A DNA stretch of 40,111 bases from UBA11710 sp049287025 (GCA_049287025.1 JBAQFA010000053.1:1-40111), one strand, 5' to 3'; shown: positions 30,999 through 39,050, numbered from the stretch's first letter. Numbers and translations: made by a program. Notes: generated from the letters alone by a model not told the origin.

Positions 30999-31880
30999 TT
31001 AACCATTATAGGCTTTTTCTAACTCCGCAATATCAAACTTCTTCATCTGCAAAAAAGCTTTGGTCACTCTAGCCAATTTGTCTTTGTCTCCTGTACTCAT
31101 CATCTCTTTCATAACACTAGGAACAATCTGCCAAGAAAAACCAAACTTATCTTTTAACCAACCACACTGTTCAGATTCTGGTACAGCTGAAAGATTTTCC
31201 CAATAATAATCTATTTCTTCCTGATCATCACAATACACAATCAATGAGACAGCTTCATTAAAAGTAAAATTATGTTTGTTAGCACTATCCATAGCCCCAA
31301 ATTCCATATCAAGAAGGCTAAAGCCAGCATGTTTGATAGTTCCTTCTTTTTCTGGATCCTCGCCCGTTTGATAGCGCATAAAGTGGTCTATTTTTGACTT
31401 GGGAAAAATTGAAGTATAAAAATTTACAGCTTCTTCAGCTCTACCAGATTGTTTACCTACAAACATAAGTGCGGGTGTTATTTTCTGGGCTGTCTTTATA
31501 TCACCTATAAGCATGATTTGCCACGACAAACCATACTTATCTTGTATCCAACCATATCTTTCACTAAAAGGATAAGTATCCAATTCCATTAGCGCCAATC
31601 CACCCTGTGAAAGCGGTTTCCACAATTCATCAACTTCTTCTTTTGTATCACAAGCCACCAAAAAAGATACAGCGGGTGTGAATTTAAAATATGGGCCAGC
31701 ATTAATCAACATAAATTCTTGACCAGACAAATCAATCGTAATTATGTCAGCATCACCTGAAGGAGTGTTTTCAATTACTCCCATATTTTTAATCTGAGAA
31801 TTTTTAAAAATAGATGTATAAAACTTGGCCGCTTCTTTGGCTTCTTTGTCAAACCAAAGATGGGGAGTAATTTTTTGCAT
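30999..31880 (-). CDS. Double-domain PhnB-like (VOC) protein
   Basis: I start it at the ATG at 31880 (293 residues); the longer frame would overlap the SRPBCC gene and adds no homologous sequence. Two PhnB/3-demethylubiquinone-methyltransferase-like VOC units are in tandem: MQKITPHLWFDKEAKEAAKF (unit 1) and KITPALMFVGKQSGRAEEAV (unit 2). Each is followed by the family pattern of TSIF, a Asp/Glu-rich strand and GWLQDK or GWLKDKFGFSWQI. The fold binds metal or small ligands; the substrate is unknown. It lies 10 bp after the SRPBCC gene and shares its promoter region. Confidence 0.88.
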   Translation of the reverse strand: MQKITPHLWFDKEAKEAAKFYTSIFKNSQIKNMGVIENTPSGDADIITIDLSGQEFMLINAGPYFKFTPAVSFLVACDTKEEVDELWKPLSQGGLALMELDTYPFSERYGWIQDKYGLSWQIMLIGDIKTAQKITPALMFVGKQSGRAEEAVNFYTSIFPKSKIDHFMRYQTGEDPEKEGTIKHAGFSLLDMEFGAMDSANKHNFTFNEAVSLIVYCDDQEEIDYYWENLSAVPESEQCGWLKDKFGFSWQIVPSVMKEMMSTGDKDKLARVTKAFLQMKKFDIAELEKAYNG

Positions 31881-31890
31881 ATGATTATAA

Positions 31891-32304
31891 TTAATTACTA
31901 AAATTTTCAACATGTTTTTTGAAATTATCAAGAATCGCTTGCCAACCTTCACGTTGTTTTTCTTCAGTATTTTCCTTTTCTGTCTCAAACGTTTCTATAA
32001 CATCCACGCCATCTGATAAATCAAAAAATTCTACTCTTACATGCCGACCATCATCCATATCATATTCAATCAGTTTATTTTTTAAAACGCTGGTATAGAC
32101 GCCAGTAAAATCAAAACTGGTACTTTTGTCCTTGGCCGACATGACAGTTTTAAATCTGCCACCCACTCTCACATCATTTTCCGCCTCAGGAGCTTCCCAA
32201 TCATCTGAAGCAAAAGCCCATTTGGTAATATGTTCTGGCTTTGTCCAAAATTCCCAAACTTTGTTAATTGAGCCATTAATTTTTGTTTGCACAGTAATCA
32301 TCAT
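31891..32304 (-). CDS. SRPBCC/AHSA1-family protein
   Basis: The protein has 137 residues matching the activator-of-Hsp90-like family. Typical pieces are INGSINKVWEFWTKPEHITKW (1-35), VRVGGRFKTVMSAKD (about 48-62), FTGVY..VLKNKLIEYDMDDG (about 70-95) and the terminal helix QREGWQAILDNFKKHVE. The fold makes a deep hydrophobic ligand cavity. Bacterial members often form operons with ArsR regulators and VOC/PhnB genes, as with the following gene here. The ATG at 32304 is 46 bp from a regulatory element shared with arsR. Confidence 0.9.
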   Translation of the reverse strand: MMITVQTKINGSINKVWEFWTKPEHITKWAFASDDWEAPEAENDVRVGGRFKTVMSAKDKSTSFDFTGVYTSVLKNKLIEYDMDDGRHVRVEFFDLSDGVDVIETFETEKENTEEKQREGWQAILDNFKKHVENFSN

Positions 32305-32349
32305 ATTATTTTAGTTAATTATTAAAATTATTTAGCTGTATTTGTATAA

Positions 32350-32380
32350 TAATATACATATATTAAGAAAGAATTAATTT
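32350..32380. promoter_or_regulatory. Upstream element shared with arsR (SRPBCC copy)
   Basis: TAATATACAT at 32350-32359, then 2 bases on, ATTAAGAAAGAATTAATTT at 32362-32380. The latter differs from the arsR copy by one base of 19. The gap between the two blocks differs by 5 bases from the arsR copy (2 against 7). On the minus strand it faces the SRPBCC/PhnB operon. Confidence 0.5.
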
Positions 32381-32390
32381 AATAAAAAAA

Positions 32391-32414
32391 CCGCCTCAAC
32401 AAAAGCTGAGACGG
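32391..32414 (-). terminator. Terminator after the peroxiredoxin gene
   Basis: Stem CCGCCTCA / TGAGACGG with one mismatch and an 8-base loop, then seven T on the minus strand. It lies 13 bases past the stop at 32428. Confidence 0.9.
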
Positions 32415-32427
32415 TCAAAAATATTGC

Positions 32428-33006
32428 TTAAATTTTTCCCACCAACTCTACTCCGGGTTTTAAGGTCATTGCTCCTGGTTTCCAGCTAGCTGGGCAGACT
32501 TCCCCATTATGCTCACGCACAAATTTTGCGGCCTGCAATTTTCTCAGCAATTCCTGAGCATTTCTGCCAATAGAATTATCATGTACTTCATAAGCTTTTA
32601 TTCTACCCTCTGGATCAATAATAAAGGTGCCACGCAAAGCCAAACCTTCTTCGGCAATATACACACCCACAGCACGGGATAATTCACCAGTCGGATCGGC
32701 TAGCATGGGGAAATTAATCTGTTTGATAGAGGGTGAATTGTCATGCCAAGCCTTGTGGACAAATTCAGTATCAGTACTCACACTCATCACTTCAACTCCT
32801 TCGGCTTTGAATTGTTCATACATCTGCGCCATTTCTACCAATTCGGTTGGACAAACAAAAGTGAAATCCGCTGGATAAAAAAATAAAATAAGCCATTTAC
32901 CTTGCATTTCTTTCAGAGAAATACTAGAAAAGTTTCCCACAGCAAAAGCTTTGAGAGTGAGATCGGGCAACTGTTTACCCACCAATGGCATGGATAATGG
33001 TTCCAT
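32428..33006 (-). CDS. ahpC: 2-Cys peroxiredoxin, AhpC/Prx1 type
   Basis: The protein has 192 residues, the full length of the typical 2-Cys family. The peroxidatic Cys52 lies in FTFVCPTELVEMA, with Pro and Thr of the PxxxT/SxxC motif. The resolving Cys near 168 lies in NGEVCPASWKPG. Other landmarks are LFFYPADFTF and FPMLADPTGELSRA. It should reduce hydrogen peroxide and organic peroxides in the cytoplasm, using thioredoxin or AhpF. Neither partner is in the window. It is expressed as a single gene, with a weak AT-rich promoter region upstream and a strong terminator. Confidence 0.95.
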   Translation of the reverse strand: MEPLSMPLVGKQLPDLTLKAFAVGNFSSISLKEMQGKWLILFFYPADFTFVCPTELVEMAQMYEQFKAEGVEVMSVSTDTEFVHKAWHDNSPSIKQINFPMLADPTGELSRAVGVYIAEEGLALRGTFIIDPEGRIKAYEVHDNSIGRNAQELLRKLQAAKFVREHNGEVCPASWKPGAMTLKPGVELVGKI

Positions 33007-33106
33007 AGTTTTTATAATTATTTATTAAATTAATCCGCCTGTGACGGAATTAATACTAAATTAGTCTTATATATTTTATCATAAAGTCCAAAATATGGCA
33101 AATTCA

Positions 33107-33128
33107 AAACGCCGTCAGTCGGCGTTTT
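33107..33128 (-). terminator. Terminator after the dsbB gene
   Basis: Perfect 8-bp stem AAAACGCC / GGCGTTTT (extended by G-C and the loop TCAGT), with T runs on both sides. It lies 17 bases past the stop at 33145. Confidence 0.8.
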
Positions 33129-33144
33129 AATTTTTGAGATAAAT

Positions 33145-33666
33145 TTATTTAACTTTCTTATTTATGAGCAAGAGACCAATCATCAAAAAGGCCGTAAGAG
33201 CCATGAGCGGTATACTAATATAACCAAAACCCACGATATAGGGCGCTGTACAAGGAGTATCAAGTGAACAAGTTGCACTAAGTGTACCTACATAATATAT
33301 ATAATTATGGTAAAGAGAAAAGATTGTACCCAGACCAATTAGCGATAAACTATAATCAATTATATTGTAATCTTTTTTCCAATAAGCCAAACCCAGTAGT
33401 ATTACCTGGGGATACATAAAGATCCGCTGAAACCAACAGAGATGACAAGGATTAAATTTCGCAATTTCAGAATAAAACAAACTACCAAGAGTGGTAACTA
33501 GGGCGATTATAAAAGATAAGAGCAAAGCTTTTTGATTAATAAAATTAAAAAAAATGTTTTGTTTTTTTCTAAAGAATATTAAAGTAATAACAGTTATAAT
33601 AATAAATACCTGCCCCAGGACTGTTAAAACTGAGAAAATGGGATTTATAAATTGAAGTAAGGTCAT
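33145..33666 (-). CDS. dsbB: DsbB/BdbC-like disulfide bond formation membrane protein
   Basis: The protein has 173 residues in four helices. The first catalytic pair is in FNPCHLCWFQRI (CxxC, near residue 79). The second is in ATCSLDTPCTAPY (near residue 130), in the loop before the last helix. DsbB re-oxidises a DsbA-type thiol oxidase and passes electrons to quinone. No dsbA or quinone enzyme is in the window. It follows a small membrane gene by 5 bp. Exported Cys-rich proteins (7655, 30410, 34591) could depend on it. Confidence 0.9.
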   Translation of the reverse strand: MTLLQFINPIFSVLTVLGQVFIIITVITLIFFRKKQNIFFNFINQKALLLSFIIALVTTLGSLFYSEIAKFNPCHLCWFQRIFMYPQVILLGLAYWKKDYNIIDYSLSLIGLGTIFSLYHNYIYYVGTLSATCSLDTPCTAPYIVGFGYISIPLMALTAFLMIGLLLINKKVK

Positions 33667-33671
33667 ATTTT

Positions 33672-34169
33672 TTAAATAATATTTTTTACTTTTTTATGTC
33701 TATAAAAAATTACTCCGTTTACAATAGCTACTATAACAAAAACAAAACTAATTTCAAAAAAAGTCAATACCATCCCAACTTCATATTCCCAACCCAATGA
33801 TTTGTCCATAGTAGCAAAAAAGAAAATAATATTAATAATACCATAAACTATAGGCAGAGATAAGGCAGATAAATACTGCCGTTTGGAATATTTTTGCAAT
33901 ATCAACTTTATACTCAAAACCAAGACTAAAATAATTGGCGCTAATAATGACACAAGCGCTACCCATGGCAGAAAATAATCATATGGAGTTTTGAGATAAT
34001 AATAATTGGTTAATCCTTCTTCATAAAAATCCTCTGTCATTGTTAATTGTTTCTGATGTTCTTCAAAATATTTTGATCCCAAATATCCCAGAGTGTGCGT
34101 CAAAGTATACAATCCAATTGTCACTCCAGCCACGATACAAATATAAATAAATACTTTGTTTTTTGTCAT
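33672..34169 (-). CDS. Four-helix membrane protein, unknown function
   Basis: The protein has 165 residues. Helices lie at about 7-28, 67-88, 100-122 and 133-155, and there is a short loop of polar, Tyr-rich sequence (TNYYYLKTPYDYFLP) after the first one. No Cys pair, no His ligand and no known family motif is seen. The tight 5-bp spacing to dsbB suggests that the two work together at the membrane or simply share a message. Confidence 0.65.
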   Translation of the reverse strand: MTKNKVFIYICIVAGVTIGLYTLTHTLGYLGSKYFEEHQKQLTMTEDFYEEGLTNYYYLKTPYDYFLPWVALVSLLAPIILVLVLSIKLILQKYSKRQYLSALSLPIVYGIINIIFFFATMDKSLGWEYEVGMVLTFFEISFVFVIVAIVNGVIFYRHKKVKNII

Positions 34170-34192
34170 AAAGATGTTTAGGTTTAAATTAT

Positions 34193-34378
34193 TTACAATT
34201 TTAGATCTTTCGCTTGTTTTTTCTTTCTAGATTTCATAATACCCTTAAAACGAGTATCCATTAGAGAGCCACAATCCAAAGTACCCACCGCCGTGTTCAT
34301 CGCTTCTTTTTCTTCGGTAGTAAAAGAATATTTATTTAACATTTTTAATAAGACACTAAGGGCTTTTTTGTATTCCAT
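34193..34378 (-). CDS. Small hypothetical protein, 61 residues
   Basis: The protein begins MEYKKALSVLLKMLNKYSF and ends with a run of basic residues (KSRKKKQAKDLKL). A central LDCGSLMDTRF is the only stretch with conserved-looking polar residues. It is predicted to be a helical, basic soluble protein. It starts 2 bp after ywbE-like gene 34381, so it is translated from the same message. Function unknown. Confidence 0.6.
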   Translation of the reverse strand: MEYKKALSVLLKMLNKYSFTTEEKEAMNTAVGTLDCGSLMDTRFKGIMKSRKKKQAKDLKL

Positions 34379-34380
34379 AT

Positions 34381-34578
34381 TTAAATTTTATTTATCTTGG
34401 CCACTCTCCCAACTTCCCCACTCTCTAATCTTACTTTTATACCATGAGGATGAAAACTTGAACTAGTCAAAATATCAGCGACAATGCCACGAGTCAATTT
34501 ACCCGTTCTCTGATCAGCTTTCAAAACAATTTCCACTTCAGCGCCAATTTTTATATCTTCACGATTTTGTCCGGTCAT
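34381..34578 (-). CDS. ywbE: YwbE-family (DUF2196) protein
   Basis: The protein has 65 residues and matches the short YwbE pattern: IKIGAEVEIVLKADQRTGKLTRGIV, then HPHGIKVRLESGEVGRV. The fold is a small beta barrel related to SH3/KOW-like ligands, which suggests nucleic-acid or ribosome contact, but no function has been shown. It is 12 bp after the Cys-rich gene at 34591 and 2 bp before the small gene at 34193. Confidence 0.85.
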   Translation of the reverse strand: MTGQNREDIKIGAEVEIVLKADQRTGKLTRGIVADILTSSSFHPHGIKVRLESGEVGRVAKINKI

Positions 34579-34590
34579 AATATTTTATAA

Positions 34591-35016
34591 TTATTCTGGT
34601 AATATTAGTCCAGTGCAACGCCAATTTATTTCTGCAGTTTTTGTGTCTTCACTTACCACACAGGCCGGGTTACACCCTTCTTTGACAGCATTTAGGTTGG
34701 CATCATACCACCAAGTTTTGGAATTCTCGTTGTAAATTCCTGACCCCAAGACTTCACCACCTTTGACACAAGATTTTTTGGCAATTACGCGAGCTTCAGC
34801 TTCGGTCATTAAACTATTAAGAACCGGACAGGCTTGAAATTCACAGTTTGGACCAGTCCGACCAACAGCTGAGCCATCTGGGCAGAGCTTGGCTTCCATG
34901 GTACAGGCAAAATGGATATCATCATTAGTAAAATTAAATTTGTATATACCTAAAACAATAACAACTAATACTATTACTCCTACTAAAATTAAACCACTAA
35001 TAAAAAGTTTTTTCAT
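34591..35016 (-). CDS. Anchored Cys-rich protein with CTMEAKLCPDGS motif
   Basis: The protein has 141 residues and one N-terminal helix (about 5-25). The exported part starts with CTMEAKLCPDGSAVGRTG and NCEFQACP, a Cys pattern that I recall in secreted proteins of Patescibacteria. It then has EAEARVIAKKSC and a second set of Cys (EGCNPACVV, RCTG). The total of eight or so Cys predicts disulfides. It is 3 bp before the stop of the methyltransferase-like gene, so one operon covers 37114 to 34193. Confidence 0.7.
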   Translation of the reverse strand: MKKLFISGLILVGVIVLVVIVLGIYKFNFTNDDIHFACTMEAKLCPDGSAVGRTGPNCEFQACPVLNSLMTEAEARVIAKKSCVKGGEVLGSGIYNENSKTWWYDANLNAVKEGCNPACVVSEDTKTAEINWRCTGLILPE

Positions 35017-35019
35017 ATG

Positions 35020-35760
35020 TTATATTTTTTCAAACGAAACTGTTTGTAATTTTTTTTCTTGTCTTTCTCTTTCATCAAAATAAAATTTTCCCATTTGGTG
35101 TGAACTAACTGCTTCCATTGGAGTTTTTCCAAAACCTTCATCTTCATGATTACCCCAAGTATCATGTGAAATTCCACAAATATCATTTTCTGTCTCACCC
35201 ATCAAAACATATTCTCGTACACTTGGCGTTTGTCTTATATCTTGGCTCCAATCTATTCCTGGAGGCATCCACGCTACCAAGACCATGTCTGGCGAATGTT
35301 CTTGTAAAGCAGTTTTATAATCAGCTTTTTCTACAGGAAAAATCGGTTTAATTTTCCAATCACCAGAATCAGTTGCCACAAATTTATACTGGCCTGGTAT
35401 ATGTTTAGCAAGATAATCATCAATAAATTGTCCAAATCTACCATCGCCCGCGCCTAATTCCAAAATTACGGCTGGTTTGTCTTTTGTAGCAATTCTTCTT
35501 ATTTTTTCAAGCAAATAATTTCCCAAAGCCTCAATTAATTCTTTATTCAACATTTCAAATCTTCCCCCTCTGTCTTTGTTGAATAATTTTGACCATTTAG
35601 AAATTTCGTCTATATCAAAATCTCCGCTTAAACTATGTTCCAAAACTAAATTTATATCTTCACGCGAGGGAAGATAATTTGGGTCATTTAGTTTTTTCCA
35701 AATCTCTTTTTTATACTCCACTTTTTCTGCTTCTTGCCTAGGATCACCTTTTGTTGTCAT
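35020..35760 (-). CDS. Class I SAM-dependent methyltransferase-like protein
   Basis: The protein has 246 residues. An all-alpha N-terminal part (1-95) leads to motif I VILELGAGDGRFGQF (about 101-115), where Glu and the Gly loop bind SAM. FVATDSGDWKI follows (motif II-like), and DMVLVAWMPPGIDW supplies the motif IV position, where the usual NPPY/DPPF is replaced by AWMPPG. That replacement is shared with some small-molecule and protein methyltransferases but rules out a typical DNA methylase. The C-terminal part is helical with many Glu/Lys. It is 16 bp after the unusual gene at 35777, so they are co-expressed. Confidence 0.75.
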   Translation of the reverse strand: MTTKGDPRQEAEKVEYKKEIWKKLNDPNYLPSREDINLVLEHSLSGDFDIDEISKWSKLFNKDRGGRFEMLNKELIEALGNYLLEKIRRIATKDKPAVILELGAGDGRFGQFIDDYLAKHIPGQYKFVATDSGDWKIKPIFPVEKADYKTALQEHSPDMVLVAWMPPGIDWSQDIRQTPSVREYVLMGETENDICGISHDTWGNHEDEGFGKTPMEAVSSHQMGKFYFDERERQEKKLQTVSFEKI

Positions 35761-35776
35761 ATTTTTTTATATATTA

Positions 35777-37114
35777 TTATACGTCTCCCTTGTAATGTGT
35801 CATTTCTTTTTTAAAAAAATATCCTGTTTTATAGTCAACTGAAAAATTTGGAACATTACTTTCGTCAGATTTTGATAATCTATAATAAATTTCTGAAATT
35901 TCTTCAGGGCATGCGAGAACGTGTAAGTGAGGCATGGCTTTTGATCCCTGTTCTGCAATTCCATCTTTTTCACCTGCGAGACAACCATTTACCACAAAGT
36001 AAGATCCGTCTGCAAAAAATCTTTTACTATCAGCGACAAAATTACCTGACAATAAATTTTCGGTTGTAATTTCTTCCAAGGGCATTTCTCTTTTTCCCAA
36101 AGCGAACAAATTTTTGTTAGAGTGTCCATTTATCACCCCAAAAACTGCCTTTTCATTGCGGGGAAGATTATATTTCTCTTCTAAAAAGAAAAATCTTTTG
36201 CGCAGTTCGCGCTGGTTATTGGCTTCAACCACCCTTAGGTTAATCCCCAATTCTTTACATTGTTTCCACAAAGAGGCATTAGTATTGATAGAAACATTCC
36301 TATAGGCAGAAGAATTATGATCACTTACACCCCCGATGAGAACACCATACGGCTTAGCAGTATCATCAACTTGTTCCAACTGGTCATCAAGAACACCTTT
36401 TTCATACCGACAAAAACAATATACCCCAAATTTGTCTACCAAAGTTTTAACTCCACCAGGATGTTGCAACTCTAATCTGCGCATTTCCTTTATGTTTTCT
36501 AATGCTGTGTTTACCGGGTGATTAAAGCGATTGTCCATCACACCCGGAAGTTGCCCAAAAGCACTAACTTTTGGCTGACTAGCATACCAGACTTTAAAAG
36601 CTGTCTCTGCATCTAGACCAAACTGATCAAAATATTTTTTTAGTACAGCCTCATTGGTGTCTGATTTTTTTGTTTGTATTGGTTTAAATTTCAAATCACT
36701 CCAAGGCCACCTGTCAAATAAATTTTGCATTACATTGTCGGCTGGACCTTTGTTTGTCTTAGGATCAGCAACCTTAAGAATTTTTACTAAAGCACTAGAA
36801 ACTTTTTCAGATACTCCAGCCTCTATATTTGAATCAATTCCTTTATATAAAATATTTGCCAATTTTTTCCACGTCTGAAAAAGTTTCTTGTCAGCCAAAA
36901 CATGTTCTAAATTTGGATCAGAATCTATAATTTCAATGGCCAAGTCCACAAGCTGATCCATTTCTTCCTCCCGCAAAATCTCGTTTCCACGGGTCAGTTG
37001 CCACTTTCCAAGCTCACTTAATAGTCCTTCAATTTTTTTATATTGTTCTACAAATGGAGATTCTGTTTCTGTCGGTTCAGATAAACCAAATGATTCGTGT
37101 CCTCTATAATTCAT
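35777..37114 (-). CDS. Unknown protein with possible caspase-like (clan CD) C-terminal half
   Basis: The protein has 445 residues, soluble, without signal peptide. The first 230 residues are helical and charged, with no family that I recognise. From residue 257 a caspase-fold pattern may be read: YGVLIGGVSDHNSSA (strand 1 and an HN-type loop), a helix, INLRVVEANNQ (strand 2), AVFGVINGHSN (strand 3 ending in H331) and SYFVVNGCLAG (strand 4 ending in C378). The H331-C378 spacing of 47 fits the catalytic dyad distance of caspases and DUF4347-like domains. The His is followed by Ser, not Gly, which weakens the match. It leads the operon 37114 to 34193. Confidence 0.6.
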   Translation of the reverse strand: MNYRGHESFGLSEPTETESPFVEQYKKIEGLLSELGKWQLTRGNEILREEEMDQLVDLAIEIIDSDPNLEHVLADKKLFQTWKKLANILYKGIDSNIEAGVSEKVSSALVKILKVADPKTNKGPADNVMQNLFDRWPWSDLKFKPIQTKKSDTNEAVLKKYFDQFGLDAETAFKVWYASQPKVSAFGQLPGVMDNRFNHPVNTALENIKEMRRLELQHPGGVKTLVDKFGVYCFCRYEKGVLDDQLEQVDDTAKPYGVLIGGVSDHNSSAYRNVSINTNASLWKQCKELGINLRVVEANNQRELRKRFFFLEEKYNLPRNEKAVFGVINGHSNKNLFALGKREMPLEEITTENLLSGNFVADSKRFFADGSYFVVNGCLAGEKDGIAEQGSKAMPHLHVLACPEEISEIYYRLSKSDESNVPNFSVDYKTGYFFKKEMTHYKGDV

Positions 37115-37216
37115 AGACTTTAGTTTACATTCTGAATTAAAATTTTATACAATAATAATATCACTTCCCTGTTTAACTTTCAAGATAATAAATAAATCAT
37201 GTTTATAAACTAGGAC

Positions 37217-37245
37217 TTGACGATTTTTTTTGATTTTGTTATAAT
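37217..37245 (+). promoter_or_regulatory. tRNA-Asn promoter
   Basis: TTGACG at 37217, 17-bp spacer of mostly T, TATAAT at 37240; 14 bases before the tRNA 5' end. Confidence 0.8.
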
Positions 37246-37259
37246 GTGTCCACTAATAT

Positions 37260-37334
37260 TCGGGAGTAGCTCAGCGGCAGAGCAGCACGCTGTTAACGTG
37301 ACGGTCGTGGGTTCGATCCCCACCTCCCGAGCCA
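37260..37334 (+). tRNA. trnN: tRNA-Asn (anticodon GUU), CCA encoded
   Basis: Acceptor stem TCGGGAG / CTCCCGA is perfect over 7 bp. The D arm has GCTC / GAGC, the anticodon loop is CTGTTAA with anticodon GTT, the variable loop has 5 bases, and the T arm GTGGG / CCCAC encloses TTCGATC. Discriminator G and CCA (37332-37334) are encoded. The first pair of the anticodon stem is G-A. It is the only tRNA in the window and has its own promoter and terminator. Confidence 0.97.
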
Positions 37335-37340
37335 AGTAGG

Positions 37341-37372
37341 ACAGTTACCAGAAACGGTAACTGTTTTATTTT
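37341..37372 (+). terminator. Terminator after tRNA-Asn
   Basis: Perfect 9-bp stem ACAGTTACC / GGTAACTGT, 6-base loop, then TTTATTTT. Confidence 0.9.
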
Positions 37373-37490
37373 GTGCACTTGCGAGATTTAGCACTAAATA
37401 ACCCTTGACAAAAGATAGAAAAAACCCAAGATTTGTATATATACTATAATTTATGTATGCTAGATTATATAGAAATAATACAGATACCCT

Positions 37491-38345
37491 ATGAATGTAA
37501 GCACTACGCTCACTCGTATTGAAACATACATTCCTATTATTACCACTGTTTCATTGGTTATATTGTCATATATAATATTTCGCATCCTCATATCTCTAAT
37601 TCTCAAATTTTTATTTCGAAAAGCGCGGACAAAAAAACAAACATCAAATATACACATAATTGCACAAGTTTTATCATATATTTTTTTAATCGTACTAATT
37701 ATCATTTCCATTTCTTCTTATTCCGGACTATGGTCGCAACTCGGCCTTGGGCTTGGTCTCTTGTCGGCTGCTCTTGGCTGGGCACTGCAACGACCGATTA
37801 CGGGAGTTGCTGCTTGGCTTATGATTGTCACGAAACGCCCCTTTGATTTGGGAGATAGGATTATTGTCAACAACATTCGAGGTGATGTGGTGGAAATTAG
37901 TCTCACACATATAAAAATAAAAGAAATCGGGGGCATTGTATCGGGAGAAGAAAAATCAGGCCGCACCGTACTTGTCCCAAACTCAATTTTGTTTGAACAA
38001 AATATTATTAACTATACCTACGCAAGCAATAGCAATATTTTAGATGAAATTTCATTTACTATTACGTTTGATAGTAATCTAGAACGCGCCAAAGAAATTG
38101 CCATAGAAACAGCAGAAAATTGTTTATCCAAAATACTCGGCAAAGAAGAAATACAACCCTACACGCTCGTCTATTTTGACCCAAACGGACTTAAGGTACA
38201 ATTGCGCTATTTTGCACCCGCCAATAATTTACAAAAAATTTCAAGTGACCTGACACAAGAAGTGTATAAAAAAATAATGTGCCATGATGATATTCATTTG
38301 GCACATCCACATATGCAAGTTATTATGAAAAATAATGAAGAATAA
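37491..38345 (+). CDS. mscS: Small-conductance mechanosensitive channel (MscS family)
   Basis: The protein has 284 residues, close to the 286 of Escherichia coli MscS. Three membrane helices (about 14-35, 60-78 and 85-108) include the pore helix LGLGLLSAALGWALQRPI with its alternating Gly/Ala. The beta domain has RPFDLGDRIIV and VPNSILFEQNIINYT. The C-terminal cage (about 180-284) is normal. It releases solutes under hypo-osmotic stress. An AT-rich region upstream has TATAAT-like boxes but no clear -35. It is followed after 19 bp by a small membrane-protein gene. Confidence 0.95.
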   Translation: MNVSTTLTRIETYIPIITTVSLVILSYIIFRILISLILKFLFRKARTKKQTSNIHIIAQVLSYIFLIVLIIISISSYSGLWSQLGLGLGLLSAALGWALQRPITGVAAWLMIVTKRPFDLGDRIIVNNIRGDVVEISLTHIKIKEIGGIVSGEEKSGRTVLVPNSILFEQNIINYTYASNSNILDEISFTITFDSNLERAKEIAIETAENCLSKILGKEEIQPYTLVYFDPNGLKVQLRYFAPANNLQKISSDLTQEVYKKIMCHDDIHLAHPHMQVIMKNNEE

Positions 38346-38364
38346 TTTATAAACTTTTATTTAT

Positions 38365-38532
38365 ATGAACAAAAGTAAAATAATACTTTCCATTCTCGCC
38401 ATATTGTTTGGTATATTTATGTTTATTTATGGTGAATATGATGATAGTCCGGGCGGGCAATTGTTGGGTTTGTTATTAATTATTACTGGCATTGTTGTTA
38501 TAATAAAAATTGGCAAAACAAAACGATCTTAA
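38365..38532 (+). CDS. Small two-helix membrane protein, 55 residues
   Basis: The ATG at 38365 begins MNKSKIILSILAILFGIFMF, then a polar turn (GEYDDSPGG) and a second helix (LLGLLLIITGIVVIIKIG) with a basic end. It starts 19 bp after mscS in the same direction and is followed by a terminator 26 bases after its stop, so it is the second gene of the mscS unit. It may modulate the channel or be independent; function unknown. Confidence 0.7.
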   Translation: MNKSKIILSILAILFGIFMFIYGEYDDSPGGQLLGLLLIITGIVVIIKIGKTKRS

Positions 38533-38558
38533 CGCACACATACCAGCAAAAATAAAAT

Positions 38559-38581
38559 AATCCTAACCAAGGATTTTTTTG
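38559..38581 (+). terminator. Terminator after the mscS unit
   Basis: Stem AATCC / GGATT with 7-base loop, then seven T. Confidence 0.75.
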
Positions 38582-38642
38582 TTAATCAAAAATTAATTTT
38601 TAACTATTATACTACAAATTTATAGTTCTTAATTTTAATAAT

Positions 38643-39050
38643 ATGAATAAAAAAATGAATCCCGTAGTGCATTTTGAAATGCCGGCGGAAGACAATAGCC
38701 GAGCTAAAAAATTTTATGAAGAGGCTTTTGGTTGGGAAATGACCCAGCTTGGCGCTGATATGGGAGATTATCTTTTGGCAACTACTTCACCGGTAGACAA
38801 AGACAATATGCACATTAATAAGGGAGCAATAAACGGTGGTTTCTTTAAAAAGGGTGACTATGGCACAATCCCTCATCTTGTTATTTCAGTGGATAATCTT
38901 AAAGAGCATATGGATATTATTAAGAAAGCTGGTGGAAAAATAATTGGGGAAGCGATGAATATAACTGGTATTGGCGAATTTGTAATGTTTAAAGACACCG
39001 AAGGTAATCAAGTGGGTATGTTGGAACCAATTAAAATGCAATCTAAATAA
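38643..39050 (+). CDS. VOC superfamily protein, glyoxalase-like
   Basis: The protein has 135 residues. The N-terminal VVHFEMPAEDNSRAKKFYEE and the C-terminal GEFVMFKDTEGNQVGMLEP are the standard VOC pattern; the His of VHFE and the Glu of MLEP are candidate metal ligands. The middle shows the second unit around IPHLVISVDNLKEHMDII. It resembles the protein at 7072 in its first 25 residues. It is the first of three enzyme-like genes in a row (38643, 39082, 39480). Substrate unknown. Confidence 0.88.
   Translation: MNKKMNPVVHFEMPAEDNSRAKKFYEEAFGWEMTQLGADMGDYLLATTSPVDKDNMHINKGAINGGFFKKGDYGTIPHLVISVDNLKEHMDIIKKAGGKIIGEAMNITGIGEFVMFKDTEGNQVGMLEPIKMQSK

Noticed and set aside
31881..31988. N-terminal extension of the PhnB-like gene
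   Set aside because: The added residues overlap the SRPBCC stop region and look like out-of-frame coding; the ATG at 31880 begins exactly at the family start.
37405..37450. TTGACA before mscS as a promoter
   Set aside because: The nearest TATAAT is about 35 bases away and nothing like a -10 sits at 16-18 bases, so I do not call it.
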